NCBI GenBank assembly: GCA_964427175.1
Contig: CAYRTP010000083.1
Coordinates: 1-10,296 of the forward strand
Length of the DNA stretch: 10,296 nt
Direction of reading: 5' to 3'
DNA from: CAMEON01 sp964427175
GTDB lineage: Bacteria > Bacillota > Clostridia > Oscillospirales > CAG-272
Shown piece by piece: positions 1 to 6,525 of this stretch; position 1 is the stretch's first letter; every line of letters starts with the position of its first letter. The position numbers were made by a program, and so were the translations under genes. The notes under the pieces were generated by a model. The model saw only the letters and a program-made list of their open reading frames with translations. It ran no database searches and was not told the origin of the DNA.

Positions 1-194
1 ACAACATGGCCGCTGGTCCTTCCTCTTACGGTATGACCGATACCATGGGTCGTATGCACTCCGACGCTCAGTTCGCCGGTTCCTCCTCCGTCCCTGCTCA
101 CGTTGAGATGATGGGTCTGATCGGTGCCGGTAACAACCCCATGGTTGGTATGACTGTTGCTGTTGCTGTTGCTATCGAGGAGGCTTCCAAGTAA
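1..194 (+). CDS. GGGtGRT-family protein, C-terminal fragment (5' end outside window)
   Basis: The frame is open from the left edge (first full codon at position 3) to TAA at 192-194, giving about 64 C-terminal residues. The stretch with NMAAGPSSYGMTDTMGRMHS, followed by an SSSVPAHVEMMGLIGAGNNP-type segment and an alanine/valine-rich end, matches my memory of the C-terminus of the clostridial GGGtGRT protein family. That family is named for a glycine-rich motif that would lie just upstream, off-window, and its genes often sit beside a NifU-like iron-sulfur scaffold gene; its function is not established. The internal ATG at position 6 is not a likely start because the family is about 330 residues long and the conserved block continues upstream. 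A terminator follows 55 bases after the stop, so this is the last gene of its transcript. The family call is from memory of the sequence, not a search. Confidence 0.72.
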   Translation, partial: NMAAGPSSYGMTDTMGRMHSDAQFAGSSSVPAHVEMMGLIGAGNNPMVGMTVAVAVAIEEASK

Positions 195-249
195 TTGGAG
201 GCGCGGTTCTTCTCCGTTTGGAGAAAAATCCCATTTTGACAATCAAATT

Positions 250-284
250 ACACACCGCCCGGGATTCCCTTGGCGGTGTGTTTT
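250..284 (+). terminator. Intrinsic terminator after the GGGtGRT gene
   Basis: A perfect 10-bp stem, acacaccgcc at 250-259 and ggcggtgtgt at 272-281, encloses a 12-base loop and runs into a T-tract at 281-284. It lies between the stop at 194 and the PHP gene start at 307. A smaller 6-bp hairpin (ttctcc/ggagaa, 210-225) lies just upstream. The rest of 195-306 holds the PHP gene's ribosome site and no recognisable promoter. Confidence 0.85.
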
Positions 285-306
285 AACAATAACGAGGGTT
301 AACAAC

Positions 307-993
307 ATGAAATTCATCATCGACCACGATCTGCATCTGCATTCACAGCTTTCCTCCTGCTCAGGACACCCCGAGCAGACCACCCAAGCCCTGCTGGACT
401 ACGCCAAGGAACAGGGCTTCAAGCACATCTGCATCACCGATCACTTTTGGGACGAGACGGTTCCCGGTGCCAGCGATTGGTACCGCCCCCAGAATTTCGC
501 TCACGTAGCGCAGTCGATTCCCTTGCCTGAGACGGAGGGGGTGACCTTCCATTTCGGTTGCGAGACCGACTTCGACAAGTTTAACACCTTGGGCATCAGC
601 CGCGAGACCATCGACAAGTTCGATTTCGTCATTGTTCCCACCAGCCATTTCTTCACCAAAATGGGGCTGGCTCACTTCACCTGCTGTCTTCTGGACCGTG
701 GTTGCGAGGGGAGCCGTGATGACATGATGGATGCGATCACCGACGGACAGTACGCCGAATTCTTTGAGCGGTTGGCGAAGTGTGGCATGGGCTTGGAGAT
801 CAACACCTCCTTGGAGGACGCGGTCAATGAGTCGGTCCTTCGTCCATACCGCATTGCAAAGGCTTGTGGTTGCAAGTTCTACCTCGGATCGGATGCCCAT
901 ACCCCCGGAGAATTGCGTGGGGCATCCGCACGGTTTGCCGCCATGGTAGACGCTCTCGGGCTGACTGAGGATGACAAATTTGCATTTGCTTGA
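307..993 (+). CDS. PHP-domain metal-dependent hydrolase (histidinol-phosphatase-like)
   Basis: This 228-residue protein has the PHP-domain metal motifs in order: DLHLH (8-12, with H10 and H12), ITDH (43-46), a GCETD acidic motif (84-88, E86), TSH (112-114, H114) and LGSDAHTP (193-200, D196 and H198). PHP proteins form a distorted TIM barrel that binds two or three metal ions and usually hydrolyse phosphoesters; the substrate cannot be read here. No signal peptide or membrane segment is visible, so it should be cytoplasmic. The ATG at 307 is chosen because a GAGGG ribosome site (294-298) lies 8 bases upstream. A longer reading from 157 would cross the previous gene's end and its terminator. 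The protein is shorter than I expect for this subgroup (about 250-270 residues): the TSH motif runs almost directly into the GLAHFTC segment. Its stop abuts the next gene, so the two are probably co-expressed. Confidence 0.85.
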   Translation: MKFIIDHDLHLHSQLSSCSGHPEQTTQALLDYAKEQGFKHICITDHFWDETVPGASDWYRPQNFAHVAQSIPLPETEGVTFHFGCETDFDKFNTLGISRETIDKFDFVIVPTSHFFTKMGLAHFTCCLLDRGCEGSRDDMMDAITDGQYAEFFERLAKCGMGLEINTSLEDAVNESVLRPYRIAKACGCKFYLGSDAHTPGELRGASARFAAMVDALGLTEDDKFAFA

Positions 994-1745
994 GGTGTCA
1001 ACGCTATGAAATTTTTTGTGAAACCGTGGAAACCATCAAAAAAGGGGTGGGATTCTCCCATTTTGATCTGACGCATATCCTGTGGTTGGTTGCTCTGGTG
1101 GCGGTGTGCGTGGGGTGTTGCCTGGTTTACCGCAAGCTGTCGGTACGGGGTAAGAAGATCATGCGTTGGATCATGGTAGGGCTTGTGCTGGCGGACGAGG
1201 TCTGGAAGATGGTCTGGCTCTTTGCGCTGGATCTGTATATTCCCAAGTATCTTCCCCTGCATCTGTGCAGTATCAACATTTTCCTGATCCTGCTGTTTGC
1301 GATTAAGCCCACCAAGACCGTGGGAAATTTCCTCTACTGCATCTGCCTGCCTGCGGCGGCTATGGCGTTGCTGTTCCCCACCTGGACCAAGCTTCCCTTC
1401 CTGAATTTCATGCATCTTCACAGCTTTTCGGTCCACATTCTTCTGTTTGCGGTTCCGTTGATGCTGACGGTTGGCGGGGATATTCGCCCCGACGTGAAGC
1501 TGTTGCCCAAGTGCTTATTGCTTCTTGTGGGATTGGGGCTTGTGGCCAAAGGGACGAACATTCTTTTTGACACAAATTTTATGTTCCTGGAAAAAGCATC
1601 CAAGGGCAATCCGCTGTACCTGTTCGAGCAGGCGTTTGGAAACCATCTGATCGGTATTCCGATTTTGGCGGCGGCTGTTCTGCTGGTGATGTATTTGCCT
1701 GTGACCCTGTGGCAGGTGTATCGGAAAAAGAAACAGAATTCATAA
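990..1745 (+). CDS. YwaF/TIGR02206-like integral membrane protein (N-terminus uncertain)
   Basis: The main frame encodes a hydrophobic protein of up to 251 residues with about seven membrane helices (roughly 29-47, 57-80, 88-105, 110-130, 144-163, 171-193 and 222-244) and a basic end (RKKKQNS). The LPLHLC segment before helix 3 and a TNFMFL...GNPL segment late in the protein resemble the YwaF/TIGR02206 family, which has no known function. In this frame the first start is TTG at 990, overlapping the PHP gene's TGA as TTGA, but it has no good ribosome site. The best signal, GAGGTG at 992-997, sits 8 bases before an ATG at 1006 that is in another frame. That frame (21 codons, stop at 1069-1071) meets the main frame at A AAA AAG (1038-1044), so a -1 slip would give a protein beginning MKFFVKPWK and continuing into this one. 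A true TTG start, programmed frameshifting, or a lost A in a homopolymer are all possible. Confidence 0.75.
   Translation: MRCQRYEIFCETVETIKKGVGFSHFDLTHILWLVALVAVCVGCCLVYRKLSVRGKKIMRWIMVGLVLADEVWKMVWLFALDLYIPKYLPLHLCSINIFLILLFAIKPTKTVGNFLYCICLPAAAMALLFPTWTKLPFLNFMHLHSFSVHILLFAVPLMLTVGGDIRPDVKLLPKCLLLLVGLGLVAKGTNILFDTNFMFLEKASKGNPLYLFEQAFGNHLIGIPILAAAVLLVMYLPVTLWQVYRKKKQNS
1038..1064 (+). promoter_or_regulatory. Candidate -1 ribosomal frameshift site (slip heptamer plus hairpin)
   Basis: A AAA AAG at 1038-1044 is in phase with the ATG at 1006 (...TCA AAA AAG GGG), the same heptamer used by E. coli dnaX. A small hairpin follows: TGGGA (1048-1052), loop TTC, TCCCA (1056-1060), extendable by G-U pairs from 1044-1047 with T1061-1064. 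Slipping by one base moves translation into the long membrane-protein frame. The hairpin is short and close to the heptamer, so the site is only a candidate; a sequencing or mutational loss of one A would look the same. Confidence 0.35.
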
Positions 1746-1763
1746 GTGAAAAGACCCGGATAC

Positions 1764-1802
1764 AAAAGACCGACCATCTTCGAGAGGATTGGTCGGTCTT
1801 TT
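1764..1802. terminator. Bidirectional intrinsic terminator between convergent genes
   Basis: A perfect 12-bp stem, aaaagaccgacc at 1764-1775 and ggtcggtctttt at 1791-1802, surrounds a 15-base loop. The T-tract on the plus strand and the A-tract that becomes T on the minus strand let it end both the YwaF-like gene (stop 1745) and the minus-strand replication operon (last stop 1819). Confidence 0.9.
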
Positions 1803-1818
1803 GCGGTTGAGCGGTTTA

Positions 1819-2799
1819 TCAGGATTTTCGGTTGATCTTCCCCATCCGCACGTCACGTCCCACGAAGGGGATGACGCGGTATTCTCCGAAAAGACGGCTG
1901 GTGATGCGGTCGGCGTACTTGCCGCGGAGCTCATCCTGGGAGAAATTGGTGTTGATGATGGTGGATTTCTTACGGCTGAGGCGGGTATTGATGACGTTAT
2001 AGAGCACGGTGGCGGTGAATTGGTTGATGACCTCGGTGCCCAGGTCGTCGATGATGAGGAGATCGCAGTCGAAATACTGGGAGGTTCCCAGGCCTGTCTC
2101 GCCGCCTGCGGAGTTGCCGTAGCGTTGGACCTCAAAATCCGAAATGAGGGTAATGGAGCCGGCGTAGAACACGTCATGGCCTCGGTCGATAACGGTGCGA
2201 GCCACCGAGGTGGAGAGATGGGTCTTGCCCAAGCCTGTTCCTCCCATGAAGATCATATTAGCGGGGGTGGCGGGATCGAAGTGATCGGCGTAGGCCTTCA
2301 CGATCTCCAAAACCCGCTTCATGTGGGCGGCTGTGCGGGGATCCTCCGCGTAGTAGCCCAGGTCGAAATTCTCAAAGGACTGGGTACGGAGCAGATTCGC
2401 CATGCCTGAGGTTTCATAAGCCGCTTCCACCAGCTTTCGCTTCATGCAGGTGCAGATCTTGAACTCGTAAAAGCCATCATCCTGGCAGAGGGGACATTCG
2501 TACTTGACCTCGGTATAGTCGGGAGCATACCCATAGGCTACCAACAACTGACGTTTTTTTTCCTGAAGTATCTCGTTTTCGCGTCGGATCTCTGCAATTC
2601 TCTCATTCAAGTCCTCGCCTTGCATGGCGGCATTCATGATCTCAAGCCCCGTCTTTCCCAGCGCGCGGTCGATCTCGGCCAGCTCGGGGATGACGAAAAG
2701 TACCTCGGAGCGGCGCAGGTCGGCCGCCTCGCGGGCGCGCAGGTATTTGGTCTCGTATTCCTTGCGGATACGGGTGTAATTCGCTTGATTGTAGCCCAT
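1819..2799 (-). CDS. DnaC/DnaI-like AAA+ helicase-loader ATPase
   Basis: This 326-residue protein has the layout of the clostridial DnaC/DnaI/IstB-type ATPases. A charged helical N-terminal part (about 1-90, probable coiled coil near 60-85) is followed by a likely zinc knuckle with C102, C105, C116 and C118, then an AAA+ core. The core has Walker A GGTGLGKT (186-193), Walker B LLIIDDLG (247-254), a sensor-1-like IINTN (281-285) and an arginine-finger-type RITSR (298-302). Such proteins load the replicative hexameric helicase onto DNA using ATP. IstB transposase helpers share the core, but no istA or inverted repeats are present, and the upstream neighbour is a DnaD-like protein, so a chromosomal helicase loader is the better call. 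The ribosome site AGAGGT (2806-2811) precedes the ATG by 6 bases. It is the last gene of the operon. Confidence 0.88.
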   Translation of the reverse strand: MGYNQANYTRIRKEYETKYLRAREAADLRRSEVLFVIPELAEIDRALGKTGLEIMNAAMQGEDLNERIAEIRRENEILQEKKRQLLVAYGYAPDYTEVKYECPLCQDDGFYEFKICTCMKRKLVEAAYETSGMANLLRTQSFENFDLGYYAEDPRTAAHMKRVLEIVKAYADHFDPATPANMIFMGGTGLGKTHLSTSVARTVIDRGHDVFYAGSITLISDFEVQRYGNSAGGETGLGTSQYFDCDLLIIDDLGTEVINQFTATVLYNVINTRLSRKKSTIINTNFSQDELRGKYADRITSRLFGEYRVIPFVGRDVRMGKINRKS

Positions 2800-2863
2800 A
2801 ACAATACCTCTGTTTCTATTTCTTGGTTTTCATGCGCGGGATGCAGACGATGGGACCTGCAGG

Positions 2864-4369
2864 TCAATTCAGAATCGACGGATCGAAGTCCTCTCCAAAG
2901 CTCCGCTTGACGGCGGCGGCGAAAAAGTCCTCGGTTTCAAAGGAACCGTCGGGACGGGTGCCGTTTCCGTTGACGGGCGAGGAGGATTTCTTCTTTTGCT
3001 TATCCTCCTTGTATCCCTTTTCGTAGGCTCGAATGGCATCCATGGTGGTGAGCTTTTGGTCGTGCCATTTGGTCAGGATGGCATCCATGTAGGGCAGGCT
3101 GTATTCCCGTTTGTTCTCCAGGTTGATCTGGTAAGCGTGGAAAATGATCTCATAACGGTATCCGAATTCCGTACGCCACTTGGTAAAGGCGGCGATCTCG
3201 CCCTCGGTAAGCATACGGCTGCCCAGGTTCATGATGCGGCGAAGGATATTGATATCCTGGGAGATATTGCCCGATCGGGGGGCATCGGGAGTTTGGGGCT
3301 CGGATTTCAATATGCTTTCCACGGCTTCCAGAGCGTTATCGGGGGTAAGCCTTCCCTCCTTGACGTTGCGGACGGTTTGATTGTCCTGCTCCCGCTTGGC
3401 GGTGATCTCCTCGAGGGTGGTGAGACCTGCTTCATACCAGTTTTTGAGGATGCCGTTGATGTAGCTGATCTGGGGGGTTCCCTTGGTATCGACGGCTATG
3501 TTGTAGGCCATCTCGATGATCTCGATGTTATACTTGTACTCGTAGAGCCAGGCCGAGAAATATTTCTTTTCACGGGGGGTCAGATTCCGTGAGCCCAGGC
3601 CGAACATGGGGCGGATGCGTTTCTCAAAATCGTTCATGCGATCCTGATCCACGAATTTCTCCTGGAGTGCTTCCACGGTCAGGATGCCCTCTTTATGGTA
3701 GGACATGGCTGTACGATGGACATAATTGAGGGTCTTTCCTTGGTTGTCCCGTTCTTGGAAGCATTTATTCACGTAGGCCAGCAGAGAGAGCACATAATCC
3801 CAGGAGAAACCCCAGTTATTGACCAGGTTGAGAATGAGATTGTGATCGTTGAGGTTGAACATTTTTCCCCACACGTTTTGACACTCGTTCAGAAAATTGC
3901 CGGTTTCTTTGTTCTCTGACAGAATTTTTTCCATTTCCTCGGCGGTGTAGTTGGTGATCTCGTCCAACATTCTGGTCTTGGTGCGGGTGACGGTCACGGT
4001 AGGAGCCGCAGGAGCAGGTTCGACAGCGGGTTGGGGCTTGGTTTCAGGGACGGGAGGAGTAGCCGTCTCGGGGGCTTGACAGGGCTCCTCGGCGGTAGGA
4101 GCGGGGGTGATTTCCTCCTCCTCATCCATATCCAGAACTCCCGCGCCCCGCCAAAAGGCCAGGGAGGCCTCGGTCTGTCCGACAGAGATACCTACCCGCT
4201 CACTGATGCGGTGGATACAGGCATCACGGCTCTCTCCTGCCAGCAGGTAGGGTTCGGCACAGAGCAGAAACAGTAGCTTGATGTCCGCTTTGGTGGCCCG
4301 ATCCAGGGAGGCCAAGGCGGCGGTGGGCAGGGTGGCAACCCCTGTCCCGTAGTTGATTTTGATATTCAT
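2864..4369 (-). CDS. DnaD/DnaB-like primosome protein with three DnaD-type modules
   Basis: This 501-residue protein starts with a helical region that looks like a winged-helix domain (about 1-82), ending in an acidic run. A proline/alanine-rich linker (about 88-128) follows, then three DnaD_2-like helical modules at about 162-239, 256-323 and 382-449. Modules 2 and 3 carry the clearest family signature: FGLGSR/MNLGSR, an aromatic W..E..Y helix, and YINGILKNW or YMDAILTKW followed by a leucine-threonine turn. Module 1 is more divergent (LNYVHRTAMSYHKEG). A basic serine/lysine stretch (457-465) and an acidic aromatic tail close the protein. DnaD-family proteins remodel DNA and recruit the helicase loader at origins or restart sites. 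The ATPase gene follows 64 bases downstream, which supports a joint loading module. The ribosome site AAAAGGA (4380-4386) lies 10 bases before the ATG. Confidence 0.87.
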   Translation of the reverse strand: MNIKINYGTGVATLPTAALASLDRATKADIKLLFLLCAEPYLLAGESRDACIHRISERVGISVGQTEASLAFWRGAGVLDMDEEEEITPAPTAEEPCQAPETATPPVPETKPQPAVEPAPAAPTVTVTRTKTRMLDEITNYTAEEMEKILSENKETGNFLNECQNVWGKMFNLNDHNLILNLVNNWGFSWDYVLSLLAYVNKCFQERDNQGKTLNYVHRTAMSYHKEGILTVEALQEKFVDQDRMNDFEKRIRPMFGLGSRNLTPREKKYFSAWLYEYKYNIEIIEMAYNIAVDTKGTPQISYINGILKNWYEAGLTTLEEITAKREQDNQTVRNVKEGRLTPDNALEAVESILKSEPQTPDAPRSGNISQDINILRRIMNLGSRMLTEGEIAAFTKWRTEFGYRYEIIFHAYQINLENKREYSLPYMDAILTKWHDQKLTTMDAIRAYEKGYKEDKQKKKSSSPVNGNGTRPDGSFETEDFFAAAVKRSFGEDFDPSILN

Positions 4370-4408
4370 GAATCGGTGATCCTTTTCGGTATTCGGGTAC
4401 GGGCTCCT

Positions 4409-5146
4409 TTACTGCGGAGCGGGTTCGGCGGTGTCGGAGAGGTCGCTGATGCTGTCCTCGGAGGCGGTCAGCTCGCCCGCTTCTTCCTCGGTACGGTTCT
4501 CAAAGCGGGAGGCGATCTTGTAGTTCAGGATCATGAGAGAATCGCCCAAATGGACGTTCTCCACCACGATCTCCTGGGGGCTGTAGCCCAGCTCCACCCC
4601 CATGTAGTTCCAAAGACCCTTGACCTTGCAGGCAACCAAACGGGCGGCGATGTCCCGCACCTGCTCCTTGGGGCAGGTGATGACCGCGATATCCACCTGA
4701 TGGGAGGCGCAGAATTCCTCCAGAGTGTCCAAGGAAAATACTTCGATGTCGGCCACGGTCTCTCCGACCAGACCTTCTCCCGTATCGAACATGGCGAGAA
4801 TATCCACGCCACGCTTTTCAAACATAGACTGGTGGACCAGGCCTCGGCCCAAATCTCCCGCTCCCACGATGATGGCGTTGAAGCCCGCTCCCACGCCCAG
4901 GATCTCACTGATCTTAGCAAACAGGTAGTTGACGTTGTAGCCGTATCCCTGCTGTCCGAAGCCTCCGAAGCAATTCAGATCCTGGCGGATCTGGGAGGCG
5001 GTGACGTTCATCATGGCCGAGAGCTCGCCCGAGCTGATCCGCATTTTTCCCTGGGTGATGAGCTCACGCAGGTAGCGGTAGTAGCGGGGGAGACGTTTGA
5101 CTACGGCGGGGGAGACCGAAATGGGGTGATTGACGTTGTTTTCCAT
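4409..5146 (-). CDS. rex: Redox-sensing transcriptional repressor Rex
   Basis: The protein has 245 residues. The N-terminal winged helix (about 12-70) contains PRYYRYLREL, the recognition region SASQIR-type TASQIRQDL (49-57) and the Rex-typical CFGGFGQQGYGYNV (59-72). The Rossmann domain follows, with the NAD(H) motif IIVGAGDLG (92-100) and later VAVITCP- and GLWNYMG-type segments, then the C-terminal helix VHLGDSLMILNYKIA that is swapped across the dimer. Rex binds DNA when NAD+ is high and lets go when NADH rises, controlling fermentation and respiration genes. About 30 acidic, serine-rich residues (216-245) extend past the usual end of roughly 210-215 residues. The ribosome site AAGGAG, 6 bases before the ATG, fixes the start. 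It lies 44 bases after tsaD; rex also sits near tsaD in Bacillus subtilis. Confidence 0.95.
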   Translation of the reverse strand: MENNVNHPISVSPAVVKRLPRYYRYLRELITQGKMRISSGELSAMMNVTASQIRQDLNCFGGFGQQGYGYNVNYLFAKISEILGVGAGFNAIIVGAGDLGRGLVHQSMFEKRGVDILAMFDTGEGLVGETVADIEVFSLDTLEEFCASHQVDIAVITCPKEQVRDIAARLVACKVKGLWNYMGVELGYSPQEIVVENVHLGDSLMILNYKIASRFENRTEEEAGELTASEDSISDLSDTAEPAPQ

Positions 5147-5190
5147 GGGAACTCCTTTGGAAGTAAGTAGTGATCGGAAATCGAATGGGA

Positions 5191-6216
5191 TCAGACGTAG
5201 TCCGAGGCGGAGGCGTTGAGGGAGGTGTCGGCAAAATGGCCCTTTTGGTACTCGAAATAGCCTGCCGTGGCGATCATGGCGGCGTTATCTCCGCAGAGGC
5301 CTCGATCGGGGACGATGAAGCGGATCCCGCGCTTTTCGCAGAGTCGGGCGAGGGCCGAACGGATATGGGAATTGGCTGCTACGCCACCTGCCAGGACCAA
5401 GGTATCCACGTCTTTTGCGGCGGTAGACAGGGCCATATCGGTCTTTTTGACAATGCCCTGGACGATGGTATGGGTATAGGACGCGGCCAGGTCGGCACGG
5501 CTGATGGGTTCATCCTTCTGGACGGCGGAGTTGATCAGGTTCAAGGCGGCGGTTTTCAGACCGCTGAACGAAAAATCCAGGTTATCGCCGTGGACGGCGG
5601 GGCTGGGGAGGTTGAAGGCCTTGGGGTCGCCCTCGTAGGCCAGCTTGTCCAGGGCGGCTCCTCCGGGATAGGGCATTCCGATGACGCGGCCCACCTTATC
5701 GAAGGCCTCACCGCAGGCATCGTCGCGGGTGGCACCGATCTCGTTGAAGGTGGTGTAGTCCTCCACCCGATAGAAGGAGGTATGACCGCCCGAGACGACA
5801 ACTGCCAGGTAGGGCGGGGTGAGTGTGGGCTCGGTCAGGTAAGCCGCGGCCACGTGGCCGTGGATATGGTTGACCGAGATCAGGGGGATGCGGTTGGCGT
5901 AGGCCAGGGACTTGGCGAAGTTCACACCGACCAACAGGGCACCGATCAGACCGGGGTGGGTGGTGACGGCAATGGCACCGATATCCGCGAGGGTCAGACC
6001 TGCCTCGTCCAGTGCTTCCCTTGTGATGCGGGAGACAGCCTCGATGTGAGCACGGCTGGCGATCTCGGGGACTACGCCGCCGTAGAGACGGTGGGTCTCA
6101 ATCTGGGAGGCCACGATATTCGATTTGATGGCGCGGACGGCGGGGGTTCCGTCGGACATCTCCACCACGGCGGCGGAGGTTTCGTCGCAGGAGCTTTCCA
6201 TTCCGAGAATGTACAT
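5191..6216 (-). CDS. tsaD: tRNA N6-adenosine threonylcarbamoyltransferase TsaD
   Basis: This 341-residue protein transfers the threonylcarbamoyl group from TC-AMP to A37 of ANN-decoding tRNAs, making t6A, in a cytoplasmic complex with TsaB and TsaE (neither gene is in this window). The ASKHA-fold signatures are complete: ILGMESSCDET (3-13), the metal-binding HIHGH (H117 and H121), VVSGGHTSFY (140-149), GATRDDACGEAFDK (161-174), FSFSGLKTAALN (215-226), VLAGGVAANSHIR (274-286) and the metal-site CGDNAAM (308-314, D310). The ATG at 6216 is chosen over in-frame starts up to 6321 because AAAGGA lies 8 bases upstream and the TsaD family begins just before the ILG(I/M)E motif. It is the first gene of the minus-strand operon, with a consensus promoter about 64 bases upstream of the start. 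Confidence 0.96.
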   Translation of the reverse strand: MYILGMESSCDETSAAVVEMSDGTPAVRAIKSNIVASQIETHRLYGGVVPEIASRAHIEAVSRITREALDEAGLTLADIGAIAVTTHPGLIGALLVGVNFAKSLAYANRIPLISVNHIHGHVAAAYLTEPTLTPPYLAVVVSGGHTSFYRVEDYTTFNEIGATRDDACGEAFDKVGRVIGMPYPGGAALDKLAYEGDPKAFNLPSPAVHGDNLDFSFSGLKTAALNLINSAVQKDEPISRADLAASYTHTIVQGIVKKTDMALSTAAKDVDTLVLAGGVAANSHIRSALARLCEKRGIRFIVPDRGLCGDNAAMIATAGYFEYQKGHFADTSLNASASDYV

Positions 6217-6279
6217 AGTATATGTCCTTTCATCCGCGGCCTGATCGTGTGGCGCGGAAGTGTAATGATCCATTTTATT

Positions 6280-6307
6280 ATTATACCGCATGAGACGAAT
6301 TTTGTCA
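6280..6307 (-). promoter_or_regulatory. Promoter of the tsaD-rex-dnaD-dnaC operon
   Basis: On the minus strand, TTGACA (6302-6307) and TATAAT (6280-6285) both match consensus exactly with a 16-bp spacer. The predicted start near 6273-6274 gives a leader of about 57 bases before the tsaD ATG at 6216. It is divergent from the tRNA promoter at 6361. I see no Rex-type operator (TTGTGA/TTGTTAA inverted repeat) overlapping it. Confidence 0.82.
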
Positions 6308-6360
6308 ACCGGATTTTGCATTTTTCGGCTTGGGTTTCATGGGGTTTTTACTTTATGTAC

Positions 6361-6389
6361 TTGACAAACCGCGAGGTTTGTGCTATAAT
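6361..6389 (+). promoter_or_regulatory. Strong extended -10 promoter of tRNA-Leu, with internal inverted repeat
   Basis: TTGACA (6361-6366) and TATAAT (6384-6389) are exact consensus hexamers 17 bp apart, and TGC directly before the -10 supplies the extended -10 TGn. A perfect 7-bp inverted repeat, acaaacc (6364-6370) and ggtttgt (6375-6381), with a 4-base centre overlaps the -35 end and fills the spacer; it could be an operator. The predicted start near 6396 lies 4 bases before the tRNA 5' end. Confidence 0.88.
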
Positions 6390-6399
6390 ACGTGGGTAC

Positions 6400-6482
6400 G
6401 CGGGCATGGCGGAATTGGCAGACGCGTCGGATTTAGGATCCGATTCTTTTGAGTGCAGGTTCAAGTCCTGTTGCCCGTACCA
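6400..6482 (+). tRNA. tRNA-Leu (anticodon UAG)
   Basis: The 83-base gene folds as a class II tRNA. The acceptor stem GCGGGCA (6400-6406) pairs with TGCCCGT (6472-6478), with a G-U first pair. The D-arm contains AATTGGCAGA. The anticodon stem TCGGA/TCCGA encloses the loop TTTAGGA, giving anticodon TAG, which reads CUN leucine codons. A leucine-type variable arm (TTC-TTTT-GAG) precedes the T-arm GCAGG-TTCAAGT-CCTGT. A discriminator A at 6479 is followed by a genome-encoded CCA (6480-6482). It stands alone, with its own promoter immediately upstream and a hairpin starting at the next base. Confidence 0.96.
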
Positions 6483-6525
6483 GAAATCGGCAAGCTTCTA
6501 TGGAGGTTTGTCGATTTCACTTTTC
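6483..6525 (+). terminator. Terminator hairpin directly behind tRNA-Leu
   Basis: A 13-bp stem, gaaatcggcaagc (6483-6495) with gtttgtcgatttc (6506-6518), has two G-U pairs and a 10-base loop; ACTTTTCATATTT follows. It begins at the base after the tRNA CCA, so it probably also defines the tRNA 3' end. The T-tract is broken, so read-through into mntP is plausible. Confidence 0.72.

Noticed and set aside
236..241. TTGACA as a -35 element for the PHP gene
   Set aside because: No -10-like hexamer lies 16-19 bases downstream; that place is taken by the terminator stem.
283..305. Two TTAACAA copies (283-289 and 299-305) as a Rex site
   Set aside because: They are direct repeats, not the inverted TTGTTAA-N4-TTAACAA arrangement Rex dimers need, and one overlaps the start region of the PHP gene.
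157..306. Longer N-terminus for the PHP protein from 157
   Set aside because: The extension overlaps the end of the previous gene in another frame and spans its terminator; ATG 307 has a good ribosome site and starts at the PHP motif.
1819..2799. IstB transposition helper from an insertion sequence
   Set aside because: There is no istA partner, no terminal inverted repeats and no target duplication; the DnaD-like neighbour favours a helicase loader.
4376..5170. Plus-strand open frame opposite rex
   Set aside because: It covers nearly exactly the rex gene in reverse with no family motif; rex itself is unmistakable.
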